This document shows, piece after piece, positions 1 through 6,478 of a stretch of 10,671 nt of DNA. The position numbers and the translations under genes are program-made. The notes below the pieces were generated by a model. It was not told the origin of the DNA. It ran no database searches and saw nothing but the letters and a program-made list of their open reading frames with translations. Source of the DNA: Deltaproteobacteria bacterium RBG_16_54_18 (lineage in GTDB: Bacteria > Desulfobacterota > B13-G15 > RBG-16-54-18); the NCBI GenBank assembly GCA_001797935.1, contig MGQT01000032.1:1-10671 (forward strand), written 5' to 3'. The stretch's first letter is position 1, and each line of letters starts with the position of its first letter.

Positions 1-1
1 C

Positions 2-292
2 TATGCCGATTTCTCCGACGAGAAGTATCAACCGTATCGGAAACGGGGTATTGGGGGATTTGTCCGTTTTGATGAGGGGAAGATCTTCTTTGATCGGTTC
101 CTTCCCCCTCGCGAGGAGGCGATAACGTGGGCCCACGAGGTCTTGAGCATCTACTATTACTGGTTGGTGGGTATCATCAGGCACGATGACGAGGTGGAGC
201 AAGAGGCCAGGGCCTTGTGCGAAGACGAGGGTTGTCTTACGGTGCTCAAGCGCTATCAGGGGTTGGCGCGGGGCGCGCGTTTCGGGGATTGA
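2..292 (+). CDS. 3' end of an unrecognised protein (partial)
   Basis: The reading frame is open from base 2 to a TGA at 290-292 and gives the last 96 residues of a protein whose start lies outside the window. I do not recognise the family. The fragment is soluble-looking and rich in charged and aromatic residues: a segment around GGFVRFDEGKIFFDRFLPP, then an aromatic stretch (SIYYYWLVGI), then an acidic helix-like tail with two cysteines (ALCEDEGC). No membrane segment or known catalytic motif is visible. Its last residues (RGARFGD) and its stop are encoded inside the first copy of a 26-bp tandem duplication, so the extreme C-terminus may be recently altered. Its strand and position allow it to be upstream of queA in the same direction, 66 bp away. 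The coding call rests on the uninterrupted frame and protein-like composition only. Confidence 0.6.
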   Translation, partial: YADFSDEKYQPYRKRGIGGFVRFDEGKIFFDRFLPPREEAITWAHEVLSIYYYWLVGIIRHDDEVEQEARALCEDEGCLTVLKRYQGLARGARFGD

Positions 293-321
293 GAGGGGGC
301 GCGCGTTCCGGGGATTGACAG
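270..321 (+). repeat. Two-copy 26-bp tandem duplication
   Basis: Two adjacent 26-bp units, 270-295 and 296-321, differ at only two positions (T/C at unit base 13, G/C at unit base 24). Both begin GGGGCGCGCGTT and contain CGGGGATTGA. The first unit carries the stop codon of the upstream gene. The second lies in the intergenic space before queA. Because 26 is not a multiple of three, the second copy could not extend the same frame. The second difference changes TTGAGA (289-294) into TTGACA (315-320), a perfect sigma70 -35 hexamer. Confidence 0.85.
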
Positions 322-343
322 GGGGGGGATTTTATGATTTATT
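315..343 (+). promoter_or_regulatory. Candidate sigma70-type promoter for the queA operon
   Basis: TTGACA at 315-320 matches the -35 consensus fully and is followed after 17 bp by TTTATT at 338-343 (4 of 6 to TATAAT). The spacer starts with a run of eight G (321-328), which is unusual. Transcription would begin near 350, leaving a leader of only about 10 nt before the queA ATG, which has no good Shine-Dalgarno sequence. The -35 lies in the second copy of the 26-bp duplication. This is prediction only; readthrough from the upstream gene is an alternative. Confidence 0.3.
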
Positions 344-358
344 GAGCTACCTGAAATA

Positions 359-1393
359 ATGCGGATTGAAGATCTTGATTACCATCTTCCCGAAGGGCTT
401 ATTTCCCAATATCCTATAGAGCCGCGGGATAAGGCCCGTTTGCTCGTTCTGGACAAGCGGGGAGGGGAGATGAGGCATAGTACCTTCTCCCGGCTGGGTG
501 ATTTTTTGCGGCAGGGGGATGTCCTGGTGGTAAACGATACCAGGGTGCTGCCGGCCCGGTTGCTCGGAGAAAAGGAGAGCGGCGGGCGCGTCGAGATCCT
601 GTTGGTACGCAAGACCCCTGGAGCGGGCGAGGTGTGGGAGTGCTTGGTCAAACGGGGTAAGCGGTTACCCGGTGGGACGGCTCTCAGATTTGCCCCAGAC
701 CTCGTGGGCGAGGTGCTAGGAAGCGGCTCTCAGGGGATAAAACGGATATCCTTTGTGGCCCGGGGGAATTTTGGGGAGATCATCCAGCGGGTAGGGCATG
801 TACCGCTCCCCCCGTACATCAGAAAGGGGACGGATGAGCCTCGTGACCAAGACGGCTATCAGACGATCTTCGCTCGTGAGGAAGGGGCAATAGCTGCCCC
901 GACAGCGGGGTTGCACTTTACCCCTGATTTGGTGCGCGGTATCGAAGAGCACGGGGTGACAATCGTTCCCCTGACCCTGCATGTAGGCCTCGGGTCTTTT
1001 CAGCCCATCAGGTCAGAGCAGGTGGAGGAGCACCGTCTGGGGCCTGAGTACTACCACATCCCTGCTTCCGCGGCTGCGGCCATCAACGATGCCCGCAACC
1101 GGGGTGCGAGGGTATTTGCAGTTGGGACGACGGTGGTAAGGGCCCTGGAAACGGTTGCCGATGAGCAGGGGACAATACGTCCCAACGATGGGCAGACCGA
1201 TCTTTACATTTATCCGGGGTATCGGTTTCGGGCAATTGATGCCCTGATTACCAACTTTCACCTCCCGCGCTCTACCCTGCTGCTCCTCGTGTATGCCTTT
1301 GCGGGGAAGGACTTGACCGTGCGGGCATATGATGCAGCCATGCGGGAGGGGTACGGGTTTTACAGTTACGGAGACGGGATGTTGATCATGTGA
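359..1393 (+). CDS. queA: S-adenosylmethionine:tRNA ribosyltransferase-isomerase QueA
   Basis: QueA transfers and isomerises the ribosyl part of S-adenosylmethionine onto 7-aminomethyl-7-deazaguanine at the wobble position of tRNAs with GUN anticodons, giving epoxyqueuosine. It is cytosolic. The 344-residue product has the usual family length and is recognisable throughout: an N-terminal PEGLISQYPIEPRDKARLLV block (11-30), VVNDTRVLPARL (57-68), GGRVEILLV (75-83), FAREEGAIAAPTAGLHFT (171-188), HVGLGSFQPIR (208-218), VGTTVVRALE (255-264), DLYIYPGYRF (281-290), ITNFHLPRSTLL (297-308) and the C-terminal GYGFYSYGDGMLI (331-343). The ATG start gives the typical QueA N-terminus. No strong Shine-Dalgarno sequence precedes it, only a weak GAG at 344-346. 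The gene overlaps tgt by 4 bp (GTGA), so the two queuosine enzymes are probably translationally coupled. Confidence 0.97.
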   Translation: MRIEDLDYHLPEGLISQYPIEPRDKARLLVLDKRGGEMRHSTFSRLGDFLRQGDVLVVNDTRVLPARLLGEKESGGRVEILLVRKTPGAGEVWECLVKRGKRLPGGTALRFAPDLVGEVLGSGSQGIKRISFVARGNFGEIIQRVGHVPLPPYIRKGTDEPRDQDGYQTIFAREEGAIAAPTAGLHFTPDLVRGIEEHGVTIVPLTLHVGLGSFQPIRSEQVEEHRLGPEYYHIPASAAAAINDARNRGARVFAVGTTVVRALETVADEQGTIRPNDGQTDLYIYPGYRFRAIDALITNFHLPRSTLLLLVYAFAGKDLTVRAYDAAMREGYGFYSYGDGMLIM

Positions 1394-2541
1394 AGGGTGG
1401 AGGATTTTCTTTTCAACTCCTGCGGGAGGAAGCGGGCAAGGGGAGGCTGGGCCGGGTAGCCACCCCCCATGGGCAGTTTACCACGCCGGCGTTTATGCCG
1501 GTGGGAAGCCAGGGAACGGTAAAGGCGCTCGCACCCGCAGATCTGCACGAGGTAGGGACGGAGATTATCCTGTGTAATGCGTATCATCTGTATCTCCGGC
1601 CGGGGATAGAGGTGATTAGAGAGGCCGGGGGGCTCCACCGCTTTATGGGGTGGAGCGGTCCCCTGTTGACGGACAGCGGAGGGTTTCAGATCGTGAGTAT
1701 GAGCGGCTTACGGGAGATAGAATCCGAAGGGGTGCGATTTCGTTCCCATCTCGATGGATCACTCCATTTTCTCACGCCGGAAAAGGTCGTTGAGATCCAG
1801 GAGGGCTTGGGGTCCGACATCATGATGGTCTTGGATGATTGCCCCCCGTATCCCGCGTCCCTTGCCGAGGCCAAAGAGGCGGTGGCATTGACCACGCAGT
1901 GGGCCAAGCGCTCGCGCGACGCGCGGCATGCCGACGGGCAGGCCCTCTTCGGCATCGTGCAGGGAGGAGACCACGTGGAACTGCGGCAGCAGAGCGCCGA
2001 GGAACTCATGGAGATAGGATTTGACGGCTACGCCATCGGCGGCTTGAGCCTCGGAGAGGCAAAGGCAGTTACCTTTGAGACCGCGGCACAGGTTACTGCG
2101 TTGCTCCCTACGACATCACCCCGGTATCTGATGGGGATGGGCACTCCCGAAGATATCGTGCGCGGGGTGCAGGTGGGGGTGGATATGTTTGATTGTGTCC
2201 TGCCGACGCGGGGTGCCCGCACCGGGCTCCTCTTTACCCGCCGCGGCCAGCTCAATATTAAGCACGCATGCTATAGCGCGGATACCGCACCTGTGGATGC
2301 CGACTGCGGCTGCTATACCTGTTGCAATTTTTCCCGGGCATACCTGAGACATTTGTTTCTCGCCCGGGAGTTGCTGGCATACCGGCTCAATGCCGTCCAT
2401 AATCTTTTTTACTATCATACGCTAATGAGGACAATCCATCAGGCCCTCGCGGACGAGACAATGGATCAATTCGTGCGGGAATTTTTTTCCCGACGAGGTG
2501 AGAATATTACAGAAGCGGAAGGAGGTGAGACATTATGTTAG
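1390..2541 (+). CDS. tgt: Queuine/preQ1 tRNA-guanine transglycosylase Tgt
   Basis: Tgt exchanges guanine-34 of GUN-anticodon tRNAs for preQ1, the step before QueA. The 383-residue protein carries the full bacterial signature: TDSGGFQ with D95 (equivalent of Z. mobilis D102), LDDCPPYP (148-155) for base recognition, YAIGGLSLGE (214-223), and MFDCVLPTRGARTG with D268 in the place of the nucleophile (Z. mobilis D280). The structural zinc site is C306, C308, C311 and H337. Residue equivalences are from known family alignments, not computed here. Translation starts at a GTG that overlaps the queA TGA (1390-1393), so expression probably depends on queA translation. The next in-frame methionine is residue 36, inside the conserved FMPVGSQGT block, so it cannot be the start. 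The gene also overlaps yajC by 7 bp. Confidence 0.97.
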   Translation: MKGGGFSFQLLREEAGKGRLGRVATPHGQFTTPAFMPVGSQGTVKALAPADLHEVGTEIILCNAYHLYLRPGIEVIREAGGLHRFMGWSGPLLTDSGGFQIVSMSGLREIESEGVRFRSHLDGSLHFLTPEKVVEIQEGLGSDIMMVLDDCPPYPASLAEAKEAVALTTQWAKRSRDARHADGQALFGIVQGGDHVELRQQSAEELMEIGFDGYAIGGLSLGEAKAVTFETAAQVTALLPTTSPRYLMGMGTPEDIVRGVQVGVDMFDCVLPTRGARTGLLFTRRGQLNIKHACYSADTAPVDADCGCYTCCNFSRAYLRHLFLARELLAYRLNAVHNLFYYHTLMRTIHQALADETMDQFVREFFSRRGENITEAEGGETLC

Positions 2542-2852
2542 GTGAAATCGTCTATGCCATGGCCCCTGCACAAGGGCAGGGAAGCCAGCAGAGCCCGTAT
2601 TCGTTTCTTATCTTCATGGGCGTGATTTTTGCCATATTCTACTTTCTCCTGATCAGGCCGCAACAGAAACGGCAAAAGGAGCACCGACGGCTCTTGGATA
2701 ACTTAAAAAAGGGCGACCGGGTTGTAACAACAGGCGGGCTCTATGGTACTATTGCCGGCCTTGCGGATACAACAATCACTTTGGAGATCGCCGATAAGGT
2801 GAAGGTCAAGGTGGGCAGAAGCTACATTGCCGGCGTCATGAAACCTGAATAA
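2535..2852 (+). CDS. yajC: Sec translocon accessory protein YajC
   Basis: YajC is a small inner-membrane protein that joins SecDF in the holotranslocon and supports Sec-dependent export. The 105-residue product has a short polar N-terminus, one membrane helix (about 22-40, with IFAIFYFLLI), the family's RPQQKRQKEH sequence right after it (41-50) and the conserved cytoplasmic GDRVVTTGGLYGTI (60-73), then a short beta-rich end. A strong GGAGGTGAG ribosome site (2521-2529) lies inside the end of tgt and precedes the ATG at good distance. In many bacteria the order continues into secD and secF. Here the next gene is rpsF, 57 bp downstream, so secDF must be elsewhere if present. The identification is firm on motif order. 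Confidence 0.95.
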   Translation: MLGEIVYAMAPAQGQGSQQSPYSFLIFMGVIFAIFYFLLIRPQQKRQKEHRRLLDNLKKGDRVVTTGGLYGTIAGLADTTITLEIADKVKVKVGRSYIAGVMKPE

Positions 2853-2864
2853 TAATCTCTCCTC

Positions 2865-2885
2865 GCCCTCACTGCGGGTGAGGGC
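2865..2885 (+). promoter_or_regulatory. Perfect 8-bp hairpin in the rpsF leader
   Basis: GCCCTCAC (2865-2872) and GTGAGGGC (2878-2885) form an uninterrupted stem closed by the loop TGCGG. There is no T-tract after it, so it is not a standard intrinsic terminator. A second short inverted repeat (GGCC at 2883-2886 with GGCC at 2892-2895) overlaps its 3' arm and could form an alternative fold just before the AGGAGG ribosome site (2899-2904). The position before rpsF fits an S6:S18 autoregulatory leader, a known type of ribosomal-protein leader, but I cannot match that consensus with confidence. A weak promoter-like pair (TTGCCG 2827-2832 and AATAAT 2851-2856, 18 bp apart) lies just upstream. Confidence 0.4.
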
Positions 2886-2909
2886 CGTGGAGGCCATGAG
2901 GAGGATGCA

Positions 2910-3323
2910 ATGCGTACATACGAGACGATGCTCGTCTTGGACCCAGAGATGTCCAAAGAGCAGGTCGAAGGCTTTATCGAGAGGCTCAAACAGTTCATCA
3001 CCGATCGCGGCGCGGAAGTGCTCAAGATCAAGGAGTGGGGTATTAATACCCTCGCCTATACGATCAAGAGGCGCAAAAAAGGCAACTACATTTTACTGTA
3101 TATGAACGGCAGCTCGGCGCTGGTCGCTGAGATGGAGAAAAACCTCCGTTTAATGGAAGAGGTCCTTCGCTATCTGACAGTCAGGCAAGAAGAGGGAGAT
3201 ATCGATGCCTCCCGTCAGACGGTGGAACGCGAGGGGGAAACGGCAGCTGAGGCGATGCCCCAGGAAAAGGCCGATACCGCTGGTGCAGGGCAGGTGACGG
3301 AGGTTGCTCAGGAAGAGGCGTAG
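2910..3323 (+). CDS. rpsF: 30S ribosomal protein S6
   Basis: S6 binds the central domain of 16S rRNA as a heterodimer with S18, encoded two genes downstream. The 137-residue product opens with the typical RTYETMLVLDP (2-12), carries the core WGINTLAYTIKRRKKGNYILL (43-63, split here as WGINTLAYTIK and RRKKGNYILL), and ends the fold with NLRLMEEVLRYLTVR (78-92). Residues 93-137 form an acidic, low-complexity tail rich in Glu and Ala, longer than in minimal S6 but a common type of extension. The ATG follows AGGAGG (2899-2904) by 5 nt. The stop codon abuts the following OB-fold gene, showing operon organisation. Confidence 0.97.
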   Translation: MRTYETMLVLDPEMSKEQVEGFIERLKQFITDRGAEVLKIKEWGINTLAYTIKRRKKGNYILLYMNGSSALVAEMEKNLRLMEEVLRYLTVRQEEGDIDASRQTVEREGETAAEAMPQEKADTAGAGQVTEVAQEEA

Positions 3324-3652
3324 TGGTGTTTTATTTAAATCGCGTCATCCTGGCAGGCAGATTGAAGGAAAAACCGGAGATCAGGTATACCCCACGCGGT
3401 AAACCCGTGATCTTTTTCACCCTCACCCTCCCCTCTGAACGGCTGGAGGACGAGTCCCTGCCCTTTGAAAATGTCTCCGTACGCGTCATGCTCGTAGGAG
3501 AAGGGGCCGAGTCCTGGGCGCAGCAGAGAGGCAAAGAAGGGGTGAATGTCTTGGTCGAAGGGGGTCTTGTCCAGCGACGCTGGGAGACCGCAGAAGGAAC
3601 GATGGCGAAGGAGATAGGCATCATCGCCCACGGTGTTACTGACTTGCGATAA
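3323..3652 (+). CDS. Short SSB/PriB-like OB-fold single-stranded DNA-binding protein
   Basis: The 109-residue product is built like the OB fold of SSB/PriB proteins: NRVILAGRLKEKPEIRYTP (6-24), a GKPVIFFTLTLPSE strand pair (27-39), a basic VSVRVMLVGEGAESW segment (51-65) and VNVLVEGGLVQRRW (74-87). It lacks the flexible tail and acidic tip (DDDIPF type) of replicative SSB, and its length is near that of PriB, which occupies the same place between rpsF and rpsR in many proteobacteria. Firmicutes place ssb here. I infer a role in ssDNA binding or primosome assembly, fitting the nearby dnaB. The start is GTG at 3323, overlapping the rpsF TAG by one base, or GTG at 3326; AGGAAGAGG (3310-3318) serves either. 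Assignment as PriB rather than SSB paralogue is open. Confidence 0.85.
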   Translation: MVFYLNRVILAGRLKEKPEIRYTPRGKPVIFFTLTLPSERLEDESLPFENVSVRVMLVGEGAESWAQQRGKEGVNVLVEGGLVQRRWETAEGTMAKEIGIIAHGVTDLR

Positions 3653-3672
3653 TATTTACTCAAGGAGGTTTG

Positions 3673-3939
3673 ATGCGTAGACCCGAGCGTAAAACGAACG
3701 AACGGAAAAGGGAACGACGTGATTACATGCGAAAAAAGGTCTGTCGGTTCTGTACCGATAGCAACCTGAGGATTGATTATAAGGATTTTCGCCTGTTGCG
3801 ATCGTTTCTTACGGAGCGGGGGAGGATTGTCCCTCGGAGGATTTCGGGTAATTGTGCGAAACATCAAAGGGAACTGACGAGCGCCATCAAGAGGGCGCGG
3901 CATGTAGCCATGCTCCCCTTTACGGCGTTACCGAAATAA
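3673..3939 (+). CDS. rpsR: 30S ribosomal protein S18 (zinc-ligand type)
   Basis: S18 pairs with S6 in the 30S platform. The 88-residue product has a basic N-terminus, KVCRFC (22-27), IDYKDFRLLRSFLTERGRI (34-52), VPRRISGNCAKHQREL (53-68) and AIKRARHVAMLPF (71-83). Cysteines 24, 27 and 61 with His64 (CxxC...CxxH) make the zinc-binding (C+) form of S18 seen in some lineages; forms that lack them are common under zinc limitation. The start is the ATG at 3673, 4 nt after AAGGAGG (3662-3668). A TTG three bases upstream (3670) is only 1 nt from the ribosome site and is rejected. The gene follows the OB-fold gene by 20 bp. Confidence 0.97.
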   Translation: MRRPERKTNERKRERRDYMRKKVCRFCTDSNLRIDYKDFRLLRSFLTERGRIVPRRISGNCAKHQRELTSAIKRARHVAMLPFTALPK

Positions 3940-3975
3940 TGTTGATAACGGTTGCTCAACTGATCCGATGATGCG

Positions 3976-4006
3976 TTCCTCCCCTCTCCTACAACGAGGG
4001 GGGGGA
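3976..4006 (+). promoter_or_regulatory. Hairpin in the rpsR-rplI spacer
   Basis: The 171-bp spacer between rpsR and rplI holds no convincing gene. An 11-bp stem (3976-3986 with 3996-4006, including two G-T pairs) has the core CCCCTC/GAGGGG and a 9-nt loop. No T-tract follows, so it may be an RNA processing or attenuation element rather than a terminator. Further on, the exact palindrome CGTGCGCACG lies at 4058-4067. Many bacteria carry a DUF2232 membrane-protein gene between rpsR and rplI; none is here. GGAGGAAG at 4097-4104 is the rplI ribosome site. Confidence 0.4.
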
Positions 4007-4110
4007 CATCCTGCACGTGTGATAAGAAAGCGGAACGTAATTCCATGGCGGCGTCGGCGTGCGCACGTCCACGGCGGATCAGAGAAAAATGAAAACGGAG
4101 GAAGACACGT

Positions 4111-4554
4111 ATGGAACTCATCTTGATGGAAGATGTCCCCGCGGTGGGGAAACTGGGGGATCAGGTTAAGGTATCCGATGGCTATGCCAGAAATTATCTC
4201 CTGCCGCGCAAAAAGGCGGTGCCGGCGACGGCCAAGACCCAGAAGGCCTTGGAGCACACACAGCGTCTCGTGCAACGCAAGCAGGAACGGTCGCAGGCTG
4301 ATGCGCAGGTGCTGATGCAAAAACTGGCGGAGACCTCCTGCACGGTGCGAAAAAAGGCGGGGGAAGAGGGCAAGCTCTTCGGGGCAGTTACCTCGGCGGA
4401 TATTGCGCAGGCCCTGCACGCACAGGGAGTTGATGTGGATCGGCGAAAAATCGTGCTCGATGAGCCGATCAAACATCTGGGCGCCTATACCGTTGCCGTT
4501 AAACTGCACGCCACGGTCGTGGCGTCCTTAAGCGTCACGGTGGAAAAGGAGTAG
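4111..4554 (+). CDS. rplI: 50S ribosomal protein L9
   Basis: L9 binds 23S rRNA domain V near the L1 stalk and helps hold reading frame. The 147-residue product has normal length. The N-terminal RNA-binding domain carries MELILMEDVPAVGKLGDQVK (1-20) and the L9 signature VSDGYARNYLLPRKKA (21-36). A long charged connecting helix (about 41-78) follows, then the C-terminal domain with GKLFGAVTSADIAQAL (87-102) and VDRRKIVLDEPIKHLGAY (109-126). The ATG is preceded by GGAGGAAG (4097-4104). The gene is 3 bp from the dnaB start codon, so rplI and dnaB are co-transcribed. Confidence 0.97.
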   Translation: MELILMEDVPAVGKLGDQVKVSDGYARNYLLPRKKAVPATAKTQKALEHTQRLVQRKQERSQADAQVLMQKLAETSCTVRKKAGEEGKLFGAVTSADIAQALHAQGVDVDRRKIVLDEPIKHLGAYTVAVKLHATVVASLSVTVEKE

Positions 4555-4557
4555 CAC

Positions 4558-5934
4558 GTGGCCAGGGAGATGAGGGCTGAACGCGATACGGCACCCTTCA
4601 AGCTCCCCCCCCAAAATCTGGAGGCCGAACAGTCAATCTTAGGGGGCGTTCTTATGGAAAACGACGCCCTCAACACAGTTTTAGAGTTTTTAGAGGAAGG
4701 CGATTTTTACCGGGACGCCCACCAAAAGATTTTCCATAGTATGATCGTTCTTTCCGAGAGAAATGAACCGCTCGATCTGATTACCCTCACCAACGAATTG
4801 AAGAAGAAAAAGGAACTTGATGAGATAGGGGGGGCTTCCTATCTTGCCAGCTTGGTGGAGGCCGTCCCCACGGCGGCCAACATCGCTTACTACGCCAAGA
4901 TCGTTAAGGATAAATCGACCTTGCGGAAGATGATCAGCACCGCCACGGAGATAGTGACCCAGAGCTTTCAGGAAGGCAAGGAACTTGAAGTCTTGCTCGA
5001 TGAGGCGGAGCAGGCCATTTTCCGCATATCGGAGAACCGGGTAAAACCGGCCTTTTATCCCATTAAAGAGATCGTCAAGGAGAGCTTTAAGGTCATTGAG
5101 CAGCTCTATGAAAAGAAAGAGCTTATTACCGGCATCCCGTCGGGGTTCAAGGACCTCGATAGAAAGACGGCTGGTTTTCAAAATGCCGACCTCATCATCG
5201 TGGCCGGCAGACCGAGCATGGGCAAGACCGCCTTGTGCCTGAACATGGTCCAGCACGCGGCCATTACCGCGAAGGTCCCCACGGCGATCTTTTCCCTGGA
5301 GATGTCCAAAGAACAATTGGCCATACGGATGCTCTGTTCGGAAGGACGGGTGGATAGCTCCCGCCTGCGCAGCGGTTTTTTGAGCGAGAGCGATTGGCCG
5401 AAGTTGACCATGGCTGCCGGCGCGCTGTCCGACGCCCAGATCTTTATTGACGATTCACCTGCCATCTCCGCCCTGGAACTGCGAGCCAAGGCAAGACGGT
5501 TGAAGGCCGACCGCGGCTTAGGATTGATCATGATCGACTATCTCCAATTGATGAAGGGGAGAAGCGGCGTGGAGCGGCGGGAACAGGAGATTTCAGAGAT
5601 ATCCCGGTCGCTCAAGGCGTTGGCAAAGGAGCTCAATGTCCCCGTGATCGCCATATCGCAGCTGAGCCGCAAGGCCGAAGACCGTCCGGGGAGAAAACCG
5701 CAACTCTCCGACCTCAGAGAATCGGGCGCCATTGAGCAGGATGCGGACGTCATTCTTTTTATCTATCGCGATGAGGTCTATAATCCCGACACGGACCAAA
5801 AGACGGCGGAGGTCATCATCGGGAAGCAGCGGAATGGCCCGACAGGGAAGATAGATCTTACCTTTATTTCCGAATACACGACTTTTAAAGACCTGTTTCG
5901 TGGTGACTACGAAACCATGGATACGGGGGATTAG
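4558..5934 (+). CDS. dnaB: Replicative DNA helicase DnaB
   Basis: DnaB is the hexameric 5'-3' helicase that unwinds DNA ahead of the replication fork and recruits DnaG primase. The 458-residue product has normal family length. The N-terminal domain (about 16-120) includes PPQNLEAEQSILGGVL (17-32). The linker and RecA-like ATPase domain follow, with GIPSGFKDLD (192-201), Walker A GRPSMGKTA (217-225), FSLEMS (245-250), Walker B LIMIDYLQLM (323-332), AISQLSR (365-371), DLRESGAIEQDAD (385-397) and the arginine-finger region KQRNGPTGK (423-431). No intein interrupts the Walker A site, a known intein insertion point in DnaB. The GTG start at 4558 sits 6 nt after AAGGAG (4546-4551), which lies in the end of rplI. 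An ATG four codons on (4570) is less well placed. Confidence 0.97.
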   Translation: MAREMRAERDTAPFKLPPQNLEAEQSILGGVLMENDALNTVLEFLEEGDFYRDAHQKIFHSMIVLSERNEPLDLITLTNELKKKKELDEIGGASYLASLVEAVPTAANIAYYAKIVKDKSTLRKMISTATEIVTQSFQEGKELEVLLDEAEQAIFRISENRVKPAFYPIKEIVKESFKVIEQLYEKKELITGIPSGFKDLDRKTAGFQNADLIIVAGRPSMGKTALCLNMVQHAAITAKVPTAIFSLEMSKEQLAIRMLCSEGRVDSSRLRSGFLSESDWPKLTMAAGALSDAQIFIDDSPAISALELRAKARRLKADRGLGLIMIDYLQLMKGRSGVERREQEISEISRSLKALAKELNVPVIAISQLSRKAEDRPGRKPQLSDLRESGAIEQDADVILFIYRDEVYNPDTDQKTAEVIIGKQRNGPTGKIDLTFISEYTTFKDLFRGDYETMDTGD

Positions 5935-5939
5935 CAGCG

Positions 5940-6476
5940 GTGAATTTACCTAACTTCCTGACGATATTACGCATCCTGGCGATTCCGGTATTTGTCATCT
6001 GTCTGCTCTATGGGCGCTTCCTTACGGCCCTGCTCGTATTTATTGGGGCAGGGATCACCGACGGTCTCGATGGATGGATCGCGCGGGTCTACCATCAAAG
6101 GACCCCCACCGGCGCCTATCTTGATCCCATCGCCGATAAATTAATGATGATCACTGCCTTCATCGTCCTTGCCGTATTGCATTTGATCCCTCAGTGGTTG
6201 ACGGTGATTGTTATTACCAGGGATGTCATTATCGTCCTCGGCATCCTCCTCTTGTTCCTCACCGCCCGTCCCGTAGAGATCAAACCCCTCTTTATCGGCA
6301 AGGCTACCACTGTTTTTCAGATTGTGACGATAGCGTGGGCCCTGGTGACACCTTATTCATCCTTTATGCATGATGCCCTCCGCTATATCATATGGGGGAC
6401 GACCGTCTTAACCTGCATCACGGGATTGCAGTATATATACATCGGCACCAAATACCTTAACGAGCAGGGAGGTTAA
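5940..6476 (+). CDS. pgsA: CDP-diacylglycerol-glycerol-3-phosphate 3-phosphatidyltransferase (PgsA-like)
   Basis: This inner-membrane enzyme probably makes phosphatidylglycerophosphate from CDP-diacylglycerol and glycerol-3-phosphate, the committed step to phosphatidylglycerol and cardiolipin. The 178-residue product starts with the family's NLPNFLTILRI (2-12) and holds the complete CDP-alcohol phosphotransferase motif: D41, D44-G45, A48-R49, G58, D62 and D66 with exact spacing. It has several hydrophobic helices (about 8-24, 28-40, 68-84, 86-107, 124-138, 150-168). Length and N-terminus fit PgsA better than phosphatidylserine synthase, but CDP-alcohol substrate choice cannot be proven by motif. 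The GTG start gives the typical N-terminus and lies 5 bp after dnaB; the Shine-Dalgarno is weak. The end runs into the eno ribosome site. Confidence 0.9.
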   Translation: MNLPNFLTILRILAIPVFVICLLYGRFLTALLVFIGAGITDGLDGWIARVYHQRTPTGAYLDPIADKLMMITAFIVLAVLHLIPQWLTVIVITRDVIIVLGILLLFLTARPVEIKPLFIGKATTVFQIVTIAWALVTPYSSFMHDALRYIIWGTTVLTCITGLQYIYIGTKYLNEQGG

Positions 6477-6478
6477 CC

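Noticed and set aside
3670..3672. TTG as rpsR start
   Set aside because: Only 1 nt separates it from AAGGAGG; the ATG at 3673 gives normal S18 and better spacing.
5206..5232. Possible intein in dnaB at the Walker A site
   Set aside because: The motif is uninterrupted and the protein has normal length.
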